From positions 1 through 64,000 of the forward strand of contig CACZNH010000020.1 of the NCBI GenBank assembly GCA_902782465.1: DNA of 64,000 bases, in the 5' to 3' direction. The notes beneath the pieces were generated by a model. That model searched no databases and was not told the origin of the DNA. It saw only the letters and a program-made list of their open reading frames with translations. Shown here piece by piece: positions 1-7,557 of this stretch; position 1 is the first letter of the stretch, and each line of letters opens with the position of its first letter. The stretch comes from an uncultured Bacteroidales bacterium (GTDB taxonomy: Bacteria; Bacteroidota; Bacteroidia; Bacteroidales; Muribaculaceae). The position numbers were made by a program, and so were the translations under genes.

Positions 1-45
1 CTTCAGCAAATCGAGTAAACTCGTTTGCCTTCAGTTTGCACAAGC

Positions 46-94
46 TTTCCCGTGCGAAAGCACGGTTATATTACCATGTAGCAATTATGACACA
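46..94 (-). repeat. Palindrome-bearing repeat unit, family 1
   Basis: On the minus strand this reads TGTGTCATAA, a variable stretch, TGGTAA, a short spacer, then the palindrome CCGTGC-TTTC-GCACGG and GGAAA. The same frame occurs twice more, as an inverted pair, at 29032-29086 and 29135-29190 downstream of recA, with different palindrome sequences. It lies just upstream of the terminase-like gene. Its function is unknown; it could be half of a MITE-like element whose other half is outside the window. Confidence 0.55.
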
Positions 95-115
95 GCGCCA
101 TTATCTGATTAGACC

Positions 116-1993
116 ATGAAGGACACATCATATAATAGTATTGATGCGGTGCTGGTTGAGAATGCGCGGCGACGGGCGGCACTCGACGGGGAGCATTATG
201 ACCCGATCAAGGGCGAGGGCTGCTGGGGAGAGCGCGTTGAGGCGGGCGGATGCCTGGTGCCCAAGAAGGTGCTCGACGACAATCCGCTCTACGCGATGAT
301 GGAGCCGCTGCAGCAGGAGCGGCTGCGCATCGTCGAGGATTTTGAGTTCTGGTGTGCCCGCTGCGTGAAGATTCATGACAAGATGAGCTGCCGCAGCGTC
401 CCCTTTGTCCTCAACCGCCCGCAACGCAAGCTGCTGGCAGTGATGGAGGAGCAGCGCACGGCAGGACAGCCCATCAGGGTGATTCTGCTCAAGGCGCGAC
501 AGTGGGGTGCCTCGACGATGGTGCAGATGTACATGGCGTGGATGCAGCTGGTGCGTCACAAGGGATGGAACAGCGTCATCTGCTGCCACAAGCAGTCGAC
601 CAGCAAGGCCATCAAGCGCATGTACAACCTGATGATAGAGCATTACCCCAAGGATATGCAGGATGACGATGCCCAGGACCACCCCCTGCGCTTCACCAAG
701 TTGGAGGGACAACCCAACGTGCAGCAGATTGAGGCCCGGGAGTGCCTGCTCATCACTGCCAGCTCGCGCAGCGAGGATGCCGTTCGCGGCTATGACATCT
801 CGATGGCGCATCTGAGCGAGGTGGCCTTCTGGCAAGAGAGCAAGATGCACAACCCCGATGACGTGTTGCGCAGCGTGTGCGGCAGTGTCACCCTCAAGCC
901 TGAGTCGGTCATCGTGCTCGAATCGACCGCCGACGGTGTGGGCACGTATTTCCACGACGAGTGGCTGCGTGCCACGCGTGGCACCAGCGACAAGGTGCCG
1001 GTGTTCGTGCCGTGGTACGAAATCGGCATCTACAGCCGTGAGGTCGAGGACGTCCAGGCACTGTGGGATGCGATGGACGACTATGAACGCGCGTTGTGGG
1101 ACGACGGACGCACGCTGGAGCAGATTTACTGGTATCACTGCAAGCGGAGCGAGCAACGCGAACATGCGTTGATGATGTCAGAGTTTCCTAGCAGCGCCAG
1201 CGAGGCCTTTGCCACCAGCGGGCGGCACGTGTTCTCGCGCGAGGAACTGGACCGCCTGGCCAAGGGCTGCAGGGCGCCGCTGGCGGTGGGCGAGGTGCAG
1301 GGTGCCGCCATGAGCGGACATCGGGCAAAGGAGAACGTGCGATTCTACGAGTCTAGCGCTGGGCAACTCAAGGTGTGGGATATGCCGGTGACACGGTCGC
1401 CGTCACCCGTCAGGTATATGGCGGTAGTGGATGTGGGCGGGCGTTCAGACGGTAGCGACTACTCGGTGGTTGCCGTGTGGCGCGTCGGCGACGAGTTCAA
1501 CAAGCCGGCGATAGTGGCGCAGTGGCGTGGCCACATCGACCATGACCAGCTCGCCGTCAAGGCGATGCAGATTGCCGTGTTCTATAACAAGGCGCTGCTG
1601 GTGGTCGAGAGCAACACCCTCACCAACGAGGCGGCAAGGGCAGGGGAGAGCGACTATATCCTCGAGCGGCTGAAACAATTGTATGGCAATGTGTATCAGC
1701 GCAGCCGCAACAAACTCGGTTTCCACACCAACGTGAAAACCAAGTCGATGTCGGTCGCCGAGCTGGTGGCCGGCGTGCGCGAGGGTTCCTATATCGAGCG
1801 TGATATCGAGGCGGTGAACGAGATGCGCTGCTACGAGGAGCGCAACAGGAGCTTCAGTGCCGCCAAGGGCAAGCACGACGACATCCTGATGACACGCGCC
1901 ATAGGCCTGTACCTGATGCGCAGCGAGAACCTCTTCAGCCAGGAACAGACTCCCGACCCGTCGTCGATGTCCTGTGACGCCTTCCTATACTAA
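116..1993 (+). CDS. Phage terminase large subunit-like protein (orphan)
   Basis: A 625-residue protein with the two-domain plan of a DNA-packaging motor. The N-terminal ATPase half has a Walker A-like KARQWGAST, a Walker B-like MAHLSEVAFW and a coupling motif LESTADG. The C-terminal RNase H-like nuclease half has acidic residues in VVDVGGRSDGSDYS, VVESNT and KHDDIL. In phages this enzyme cuts concatemeric DNA and pumps it into the prohead. No small terminase, portal, capsid or integrase gene follows: the next gene is a host-type secreted protein on the other strand, after a terminator. It may be a prophage relic, the edge of a prophage lying left of the window, or a domesticated gene. The family call is fairly secure; the role is not. 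Confidence 0.8.
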   Translation: MKDTSYNSIDAVLVENARRRAALDGEHYDPIKGEGCWGERVEAGGCLVPKKVLDDNPLYAMMEPLQQERLRIVEDFEFWCARCVKIHDKMSCRSVPFVLNRPQRKLLAVMEEQRTAGQPIRVILLKARQWGASTMVQMYMAWMQLVRHKGWNSVICCHKQSTSKAIKRMYNLMIEHYPKDMQDDDAQDHPLRFTKLEGQPNVQQIEARECLLITASSRSEDAVRGYDISMAHLSEVAFWQESKMHNPDDVLRSVCGSVTLKPESVIVLESTADGVGTYFHDEWLRATRGTSDKVPVFVPWYEIGIYSREVEDVQALWDAMDDYERALWDDGRTLEQIYWYHCKRSEQREHALMMSEFPSSASEAFATSGRHVFSREELDRLAKGCRAPLAVGEVQGAAMSGHRAKENVRFYESSAGQLKVWDMPVTRSPSPVRYMAVVDVGGRSDGSDYSVVAVWRVGDEFNKPAIVAQWRGHIDHDQLAVKAMQIAVFYNKALLVVESNTLTNEAARAGESDYILERLKQLYGNVYQRSRNKLGFHTNVKTKSMSVAELVAGVREGSYIERDIEAVNEMRCYEERNRSFSAAKGKHDDILMTRAIGLYLMRSENLFSQEQTPDPSSMSCDAFLY

Positions 1994-1994
1994 A

Positions 1995-2025
1995 AAAAGC
2001 CGCGGGCACAGGGCCTGCGGCTTTT
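1995..2025. terminator. Bidirectional intrinsic terminator
   Basis: A 9-bp perfect stem AAAAGCCGC / GCGGCTTTT separates the convergent terminase-like gene and the secreted protein at 2049. Both strands show a run of T after the stem. Confidence 0.8.
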
Positions 2026-2048
2026 GTTGTTTTGGATGTAAGTGTTTC

Positions 2049-3017
2049 TTACTTCATCACCTTGCTGGTGCTGGTGGTACCATCGCTATAGGTAACGACC
2101 TTGATGTTAACACCGTCGAAGGGAACGTTGCTCTCCATACCGGCAACGTTGTAGTACTTCACGTTGTTGATGGTCTTCTCACCCAGGGTCTCAACGACGC
2201 TGCTGGTGCCGTAAACGCGAGCACGGTTGTACAGCATGAACAGCTGGCTCTCGTTGTTACCGCCAGTTGCATAGTTGAAGGTGCTCTTGTTGGCATCCCA
2301 CTCAGCAACGTTAGCCTCACGGAAGTTCAGGATCTGGTTAGCGATAATCAGGTCATTGGTGTGGTTGTCAACGTTGTTGTTCTTCATATAAAGACCAAAT
2401 ACGGTGTAATCCTTCCAAGATGCCTGACCGGCCTGAACGAGGTCATAAATCTCGTTGTACTTCTTGGCGTTCTTACCAGCGATGTGGCTGCCGTACTCCT
2501 CCATGTTGTAGCACAGGATGGTGTAAACGTCATACTCTACCTCGTCGATGGTCTTGGTGGTTTCCTTCTTACCCCACTTGATAGCGGTGGCCTTGGGCAT
2601 ACGGTCGCCCTGCTCGAAGGAAATCTCCTCACCTTCCTCGTCCTCGCCGTTAACGATAACGAAGCCCTGGGGAACATAAAGGTCGCACTGGAATGAGTTG
2701 TAAGCTACCTCGTGGTACAGATCACCTGCCGAGTTGAGAGCAATGGGAGTCAGAGCCTGAACCTCAGAATTCTGATAAATCTCATCGTCATTGAGGTAGA
2801 ACCAGATGCACTGGGTAGCGCCAGCATTGATGTTGATCACGTTGTCCATAACCTGATCATTGTAGGTGCCACGGATGAAAACGTGGTCCTGGGTTGCCTG
2901 ACCTGACATCTGAGGGGTAACGCCGTCACCCTGGAAGCAGAGCTCGCCAGTTGCCTGACCGAAAGCAGAAATGCTCATCGTTGCAGCAGCAAAAAGAAGT
3001 AAATTTTTAATCTTCAT
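2049..3017 (-). CDS. Secreted protein with short T9SS-like C-terminal tail
   Basis: About 322 residues from the ATG at 3017. A longer frame runs upstream to 3098, but the 3017 start gives a clean signal peptide beginning MKIKNLLLF and ending near SAFGQ. The body is acidic and of no family I recognise. The last 38 residues (NVKYYNVAGMESNVPFDG, then IKVVTYSDGT and KVMK) match the tails of the proteins at 22781, 59706 and 63900 and resemble the end of type IX secretion sorting domains. It is probably exported through the outer membrane and either released or anchored. It is transcribed alone, with a terminator after it and a long leader region before it. Confidence 0.7.
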   Translation of the reverse strand: MKIKNLLLFAAATMSISAFGQATGELCFQGDGVTPQMSGQATQDHVFIRGTYNDQVMDNVININAGATQCIWFYLNDDEIYQNSEVQALTPIALNSAGDLYHEVAYNSFQCDLYVPQGFVIVNGEDEEGEEISFEQGDRMPKATAIKWGKKETTKTIDEVEYDVYTILCYNMEEYGSHIAGKNAKKYNEIYDLVQAGQASWKDYTVFGLYMKNNNVDNHTNDLIIANQILNFREANVAEWDANKSTFNYATGGNNESQLFMLYNRARVYGTSSVVETLGEKTINNVKYYNVAGMESNVPFDGVNIKVVTYSDGTTSTSKVMK

Positions 3018-3491
3018 AATCAAATGAGTTAAAATGTTAGTAATAATGTTAATTAATATTTTTGTTGTTTTTGTTTGTCTATTATTTGCTTCAATCAATC
3101 ACGTCTCACGAATTGACGACGTGAGTGATTTGGGCTTAATATATTGAAAGTTAAGTACATACGCATAAAATGCGTAGTTTCCTCCGCTTTTCAGAGTACA
3201 ATATTACGAACAATTTTTGAACTGACAAAATTTTTTTGAAAAAAGCGCCAAAAAAACTATTAACAACCCCCATCAGTGGCGGCTTTGTGATATTGGTAGA
3301 GACGAGAAATCTTGCGCCTCCCAAGTTGTCACAATTTAATTCTGAAGGGTTTGTTGGCCAAAGATGCCAATTGGCGGAAACGCTTGTACCAGTCGGGCTC
3401 GTTTCCCGGCCAAATTTTTGGGGCACGCGCTCTCTTGCGCCTCGCATTGATATTGAACGATTTCTTAACCATAATCCCTAAAGCCTAAAAC
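3018..3491. other. Non-coding spacer, 474 bp
   Basis: The spacer holds the AT-rich leader of the secreted gene, a TCACGTC / GACGTGA hairpin (3099-3124) and a more GC-rich stretch (about 3270-3450). Reading frames of 81 and 98 codons cross that stretch on opposite strands, but neither has a recognisable product or context, and I do not call them genes. A CCTAAA-type iterated word (3478-3503) runs into the end of the next gene. Confidence 0.5.
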
Positions 3492-4340
3492 CTAACGCCT
3501 AAACGTATAATAAATGCCTAGCGAGAATCCCAACGAACTGCTGCGAGGACCGTAACCAGGTATAAACCACGGCTTTGAGTGTTCGTTCTTGCCATAATTC
3601 AGTATGCCGTGGTAACGAATCATCCAACCCATTGACAGACGGTTCCACAGCTTGACTTTCAGGCCCACGCCAGCCTCGCCCCACAGGGCATGGGAGCGCT
3701 CGCCAGTGATGTCGTAAGTGATATCTTCGCGCCAATAGCTGTTGACATAACGTGCGTCGGTCACGTCATAGCCGAAGGTGCTGTAACCCAGCCTGATGCC
3801 GACAATTGCCTGATAGTCAGGGCTGTTCTTGAACAGGAAATTGTAGTTGGCACCCACCTTGAAATAGGGCGACGGCTTGCCCTTGTAGGTGAAATTCATG
3901 CCGTCGGGGGTGTTGTGGGCCCATCCCAGGCCCAGCTCTACGGTGGGCTGTAGGCGGTTCCACATGTTCAGGGTAGCGTTCACGTCGGCGCTGGCATAGC
4001 TCTGGCCGAACGCCATCAGCAGCGGTTCAATGAAATTCACGCCAATGGACAGGTCGGTCAATCGCGGATAATGCTTATAGATGCGCCGCAACGAGTCCTT
4101 GCGCAGCTGGGCAATGGCGGCAGCACTGTCGCCGCTGATGTACTGCTGGATGATTTCCTCGTCGGTGCCCTTTGGGGGCGGTTTCACCTGGTTGGTCTGC
4201 GGGATGACAGGCGTCACGTGACGCTTGTCGGGCTCCTGAGCATCAGCCTGTAAGGTGCCGAACAACACCATCATCAAGGTCATCAGGAGAAGCGTCCCTT
4301 GGATGGCAATTTTCGGGGTGCTATGTCGGTGAAACCTCAT
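3492..4340 (-). CDS. DUF6048 family outer-membrane beta-barrel-like protein
   Basis: 282 residues with an N-terminal signal peptide (hydrophobic stretch about 12-35, then ADAQEPDK). The second half has alternating amphipathic strands and ends in an aromatic-rich LGIYYTFRR, as outer-membrane barrels do. Sequence and position match the Bacteroidales family DUF6048, which sits beside DUF6452. Its function is unknown; an envelope role is likely. It is the last gene of an overlapping operon, and its ATG overlaps the stop of the DUF6452 gene by 4 bases. Confidence 0.65.
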   Translation of the reverse strand: MRFHRHSTPKIAIQGTLLLMTLMMVLFGTLQADAQEPDKRHVTPVIPQTNQVKPPPKGTDEEIIQQYISGDSAAAIAQLRKDSLRRIYKHYPRLTDLSIGVNFIEPLLMAFGQSYASADVNATLNMWNRLQPTVELGLGWAHNTPDGMNFTYKGKPSPYFKVGANYNFLFKNSPDYQAIVGIRLGYSTFGYDVTDARYVNSYWREDITYDITGERSHALWGEAGVGLKVKLWNRLSMGWMIRYHGILNYGKNEHSKPWFIPGYGPRSSSLGFSLGIYYTFRR

Positions 4341-4822
4341 GGCGTCAAGGTGGTGAAATGGATGCGCAGGGCCGGGGTGCGCGCGTTGGTTACCAGCGGG
4401 GTGAGCAGCACCACCGAGTCGATGCCGTGGGTAGTGTAGCTAACCTTGTGGATGTCAAAGTTATACATTACTCCGCACTCGATGGAATGGAAGTATTCAA
4501 CGGCCTTGTATTCGAGGGTCAGCGTGTCGCTGACGGATGTCTTGCCGTCGGCCGACGGACGCCACAGGGCGTAACTGGTCGTGGATGTGCTGGCACGCAG
4601 GGGCAGATAGGCCTCGTTGACGGACATGCTGTCCACGAGCAGGCTGTCGCCCGGAACACCGATTCCCATAATGCTCAACGTGCTGATGGACTGCTGGTTA
4701 TTGCCAACATAGAAAGTCGCCAGCGGCAGGCTGTTGCCGTTGTCGCTGCAGCTGTCGTTGCTGCAAGCCGTCACTGCCGTTATCAGCAGGATGAGCGCCA
4801 CTATGTGGAGCGGGAATCTCAT
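4337..4822 (-). CDS. DUF6452 family lipoprotein
   Basis: 161 residues. The N-terminus carries a lipoprotein signal with lipobox LITAVTAC, so it is probably lipid-anchored in the envelope. The body is beta-rich and matches the DUF6452 family as I remember it, a usual partner of DUF6048. It overlaps its neighbours by 4 bases on each side (ATGA junctions), which implies translational coupling. No catalytic motif is visible. Confidence 0.65.
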   Translation of the reverse strand: MRFPLHIVALILLITAVTACSNDSCSDNGNSLPLATFYVGNNQQSISTLSIMGIGVPGDSLLVDSMSVNEAYLPLRASTSTTSYALWRPSADGKTSVSDTLTLEYKAVEYFHSIECGVMYNFDIHKVSYTTHGIDSVVLLTPLVTNARTPALRIHFTTLTP

Positions 4823-5784
4823 TTCGTTTCATCGGTGATTTCTTCACCGATTTCGTAGTGGTTGCGGTCGTTGCTGTGACGGATGATGAGCTCTCCCAGG
4901 AAGCCCGCCAGGAACAGTTGGCAACCGATAATCATCGACGTCAGGGACAGATAGAAGTAGGGCGAATCGGTCACCAGACGGTAACTGTGGCCGCTGTACA
5001 TATTGTACAACTTGAGGGAGCCCACGATAATCACGGCGATGAAACCGAGCAGGAACATCAGGCTGCCCAGTAGACCGAAGAAGTGCATCGGCTTGACACC
5101 GAACTTGGCCTGGAACCACAGCGTGAGCAGGTCCAGATAGCCGTTGACGAAACGGTCAAGACCGAACTTGGTCGTGCCGTATTTGCGGGCCTGGTGCTTG
5201 ACAGGCTTCTCGCCGATGCGGGTGAAGCCTGCAATCTTTGCCAGATAGGGCACATAGCGATGCATGTCGCCATAGACCTCGATGTGCTTCACCACCTCGC
5301 GGCGGTAGGCCTTGAGGCCGCAGTTGAAATCGTGCAGGTTGTGGATGCCGCTCACCTGACGTGCCGTGGCGTTGAACAGCTTGGTGGGCAGGGTCTTGCT
5401 CAGCGGGTCATAGCGTTTCTTCTTCCAGCCGCTCACCAGGTCGTAACCGTCCTTGGTGATCATGCGGTATAGTTCGGGTATCTCGTCCGGACTGTCCTGC
5501 AGGTCGGCGTCCATGGTGATGATGACATTGCCCTGGGCACGGTCAAAACCGGTGTTCAGCGCCGGCGACTTGCCGTAGTTGCGGCGGAAGGAGACTCCCT
5601 TCATGCGCGGGTTGCGGGCATGGATGTCCTTGATGACCTGCCAGGAGTCGTCGGTGCTGCCGTCGTTGATAAACAGTACCTCGTAGGAGAAGGCGTTCTC
5701 CTCCATCACGCGCTCAATCCATTCTGCCAACTCGGGCAGTGATTCGGCTTCGTTAAACAAGGGTACTACTACTGATATGTCCAT
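4819..5784 (-). CDS. Family 2 glycosyltransferase, DPM1/GtrB type
   Basis: 321 residues. The start is set at the ATG at 5784 (MDISVVVPLFNEAESLPEL); the longer frame begins with TTG inside the previous gene. The GT-A fold has FINDGSTDDS near residue 58 and the metal-binding DADLQD near 95, followed by two C-terminal membrane segments (about 235-260 and 275-300). Enzymes of this type move a sugar from a nucleotide donor to a polyprenyl phosphate at the inner membrane, for later use in glycan or lipid modification. It lies between DUF4199 and the DUF6452/DUF6048 pair in a tightly spaced minus-strand operon. Confidence 0.85.
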   Translation of the reverse strand: MDISVVVPLFNEAESLPELAEWIERVMEENAFSYEVLFINDGSTDDSWQVIKDIHARNPRMKGVSFRRNYGKSPALNTGFDRAQGNVIITMDADLQDSPDEIPELYRMITKDGYDLVSGWKKKRYDPLSKTLPTKLFNATARQVSGIHNLHDFNCGLKAYRREVVKHIEVYGDMHRYVPYLAKIAGFTRIGEKPVKHQARKYGTTKFGLDRFVNGYLDLLTLWFQAKFGVKPMHFFGLLGSLMFLLGFIAVIIVGSLKLYNMYSGHSYRLVTDSPYFYLSLTSMIIGCQLFLAGFLGELIIRHSNDRNHYEIGEEITDETK

Positions 5785-5828
5785 ATCTTTATTTTGGTGT
5801 ATGGTGTATAGTGTATATTTCGTTGATT

Positions 5829-6362
5829 TCAATTGCGCCTTTTAATGCTTCGCCGTGCCAGTATTGCCGTGATGGCACTCGTGATGCACCCCCAGAAGGT
5901 GACGAACCAGAAGGCGTTAAACACCGTCTCGATGGGCGTGGGCAACGCCTGCCGCTCCACGGCGTTTTTCATCACGCGAAAGAGTTCGCTGTCGCGCAAC
6001 TCGGGTATCTTGCTATAGGCATCGATGGCGTGCTGGACCTGGTCGTAGGCGAAATCGGGTCTGCCGAACTGGATGACCAGGAACATAATGAAACTGGCCA
6101 ACACCGTTCCGAAAATGTAGAGCATGATGCCCAGCATCCACAGCGCGGCATACTCGGCAAAACCGTTCTCCTCGATGAAATAGCGGCGCTGGAAGTAGTA
6201 CACCACCAGCGGCGATGCCACCAGCAGCAGCATGAAAACGAAGCCCAGCGGCGGGAACCAGTCGGCAAATACCGACGACACACCGGCGCATGTCAGGTAT
6301 AGCCCGAACGGTACACCCCACACGGACGCTTTCTGGTAAATGGTTGGACGTTGCTCTTTCAT
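5829..6362 (-). CDS. DUF4199 family membrane protein
   Basis: 177 residues from the ATG at 6362 (MKEQRPTIYQ); the frame extends upstream to 6467 but that part looks non-coding. There are four hydrophobic segments: about 12-32, 38-55, 72-95 and 145-168. It matches the Bacteroidetes family DUF4199, often found just before a DPM1-like glycosyltransferase, as here. It could assist the transferase or a lipid carrier; no function is established. It is the first gene of the operon. Confidence 0.7.
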   Translation of the reverse strand: MKEQRPTIYQKASVWGVPFGLYLTCAGVSSVFADWFPPLGFVFMLLLVASPLVVYYFQRRYFIEENGFAEYAALWMLGIMLYIFGTVLASFIMFLVIQFGRPDFAYDQVQHAIDAYSKIPELRDSELFRVMKNAVERQALPTPIETVFNAFWFVTFWGCITSAITAILARRSIKRRN

Positions 6363-6451
6363 ACAAACTGCAAAATTACGCATTTTTTGGTGACAAAACA
6401 CCTCGAAGCGCCCAAAAAACGAGTTTTTTTGACGTGAAGCCACAAAAAATT

Positions 6452-6484
6452 CTTGGTATAAACTCAAATGGGGTTTATACCAAG
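6452..6484 (-). terminator. Probable tpiA terminator
   Basis: A perfect 12-bp inverted repeat CTTGGTATAAAC / GTTTATACCAAG with a 9-base loop. On the minus strand, downstream of tpiA, it is followed by AATTTTTT. Confidence 0.65.
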
Positions 6485-6496
6485 ATTATTCAGGTC

Positions 6497-6546
6497 GAGT
6501 TTAGTTGTGAAACAAACCTAAACTCAATTACTCGTGCGACAGCACG
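6497..6546. repeat. Two further hairpins after tpiA
   Basis: An 8-bp inverted repeat GAGTTTAG / CTAAACTC (6497-6504, 6518-6525) is followed by the mini-palindrome CGTGC-GACA-GCACG (6533-6546). The mini-palindrome stem recurs at 51-64, 29146-29159 and 45602-45615. Confidence 0.55.
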
Positions 6547-6569
6547 ATTAAAAATATTATTTTTAAAAA

Positions 6570-7328
6570 TTAGAAAGCGGTGACGATGCCCATGAAGTCG
6601 CCAGCCTTCAACGATGCGCCGCCGATGAGGCCGCCGTCGATGTCGGGCTTGGCAAACAGTTCGGGAGCGTTGCTGGGCTTGCAGCTGCCGCCGTACAGGA
6701 TAGTGGTGTCGTCGGCCACCTGTGCGCCGTACTGGTCAGCCAGCAGGCCGCGGATCAGGGCGTGGATTTCCTGTGCCTGGTCGCTCGTGGCGGTCTTGCC
6801 CGTGCCGATGGCCCAGATGGGCTCGTAGGCGATGACGATGTCCTTCATCTGCTCAGCGGTCAAGTGGAACAGGGAGTCGCGGATTTCAGCACCGATGACC
6901 TCCTTGAACGAACCGTTCTCGCGCTCCTCAAGGCTCTCGCCGCAGCAGAAGATGATTTTCAGGCCGTTAGCCAGTGCAAGGTCAACCTTTTCTTTAAGCA
7001 TCTCGGCGGTCTCGTTGTAGTAGCCGCGGCGCTCGCTGTGGCCCAGGATGACGTAGCCCGCGCCCGTCGATGCAACCATAGCGGCCGAAACCTCACCGGT
7101 GTAGGCACCGCTGGTGTGGTCGGCGCAGTTCTGTGCAGCCAGGCCCACGTTGGCATCGCCGATAACCTCCTTGACGGCCATCAGGTGGGTAAAGGGAACG
7201 CCCAAAACGACGTCACACTTCAGGTTAGCCTCTGCAGCAACAGCGGCACACACGTCCTTGGCGAGCTGTACGCCCTCGGGCAGGGTGGTATTCATCTTCC
7301 AGTTGCCCGCAACAATGTTCTTTCTCAT
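6570..7328 (-). CDS. tpiA: Triosephosphate isomerase
   Basis: 252 residues. It interconverts dihydroxyacetone phosphate and glyceraldehyde 3-phosphate in glycolysis and gluconeogenesis, in the cytoplasm. The start is at [13 protein letters not shown], which holds the catalytic lysine; the frame extends upstream to 7409 but crosses the promoter. The catalytic histidine is in [12 protein letters not shown], the catalytic glutamate in [11 protein letters not shown], and the phosphate loop in [10 protein letters not shown]. Length is normal. In Bacteroides, as I recall, this gene directly follows the BT_3928-type DoxX gene. Here that partner lies about 13 kb away at 20682, so the cluster has been split. 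Confidence 0.97.
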   Translation of the reverse strand: MRKNIVAGNWKMNTTLPEGVQLAKDVCAAVAAEANLKCDVVLGVPFTHLMAVKEVIGDANVGLAAQNCADHTSGAYTGEVSAAMVASTGAGYVILGHSERRGYYNETAEMLKEKVDLALANGLKIIFCCGESLEERENGSFKEVIGAEIRDSLFHLTAEQMKDIVIAYEPIWAIGTGKTATSDQAQEIHALIRGLLADQYGAQVADDTTILYGGSCKPSNAPELFAKPDIDGGLIGGASLKAGDFMGIVTAF

Positions 7329-7373
7329 TTTTCTTTCTCGGTTAAACAAAAATAATGTGATTTGATTCAATCC

Positions 7374-7545
7374 CGCAAAGGTACAACATTTCCCGAAACT
7401 ATCAAACAACCGCCTCTTTTTTCAAACAACTGCCTCTCGATTCATCAAACAACACGAACAACTGTGAACAACCATGCAACTGATTCAGAATATTTCAGAT
7501 TCTTCAGTTGTCATTTGGAGCGTAGCCCATTTTAAAGAGAGGCTA
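7374..7545. repeat. Long direct repeat, copy A
   Basis: 172 bp, nearly identical to 11925-12097 in the same orientation; I see one substitution and one single-base insertion. It contains the complete tpiA promoter and ends in a small TAGCC / GGCTA hairpin. The two copies bracket the BspA-like gene and the TPR lipoprotein gene. Confidence 0.95.
7376..7406 (-). promoter_or_regulatory. tpiA promoter, Bacteroidetes type
   Basis: On the minus strand TTTG, then 19 bases, then TACCTTTG, matching the Bacteroidetes -33/-7 consensus. Predicted transcription start is about 7368, giving a leader of about 40 bases. Confidence 0.8.
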
Positions 7546-7557
7546 CCTATGCTGTTT

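Noticed and set aside
128-1165. 345-codon frame antisense to the terminase gene
   Set aside because: It mirrors the codon pattern of the real gene on the other strand, and the product is low-complexity H/L/V/A-rich with no domain.
3151-3481. Overlapping frames of 98 and 81 codons on opposite strands in the 3.0-3.5 kb spacer
   Set aside because: No start context, no family, and each overlaps the other; treated as non-coding.
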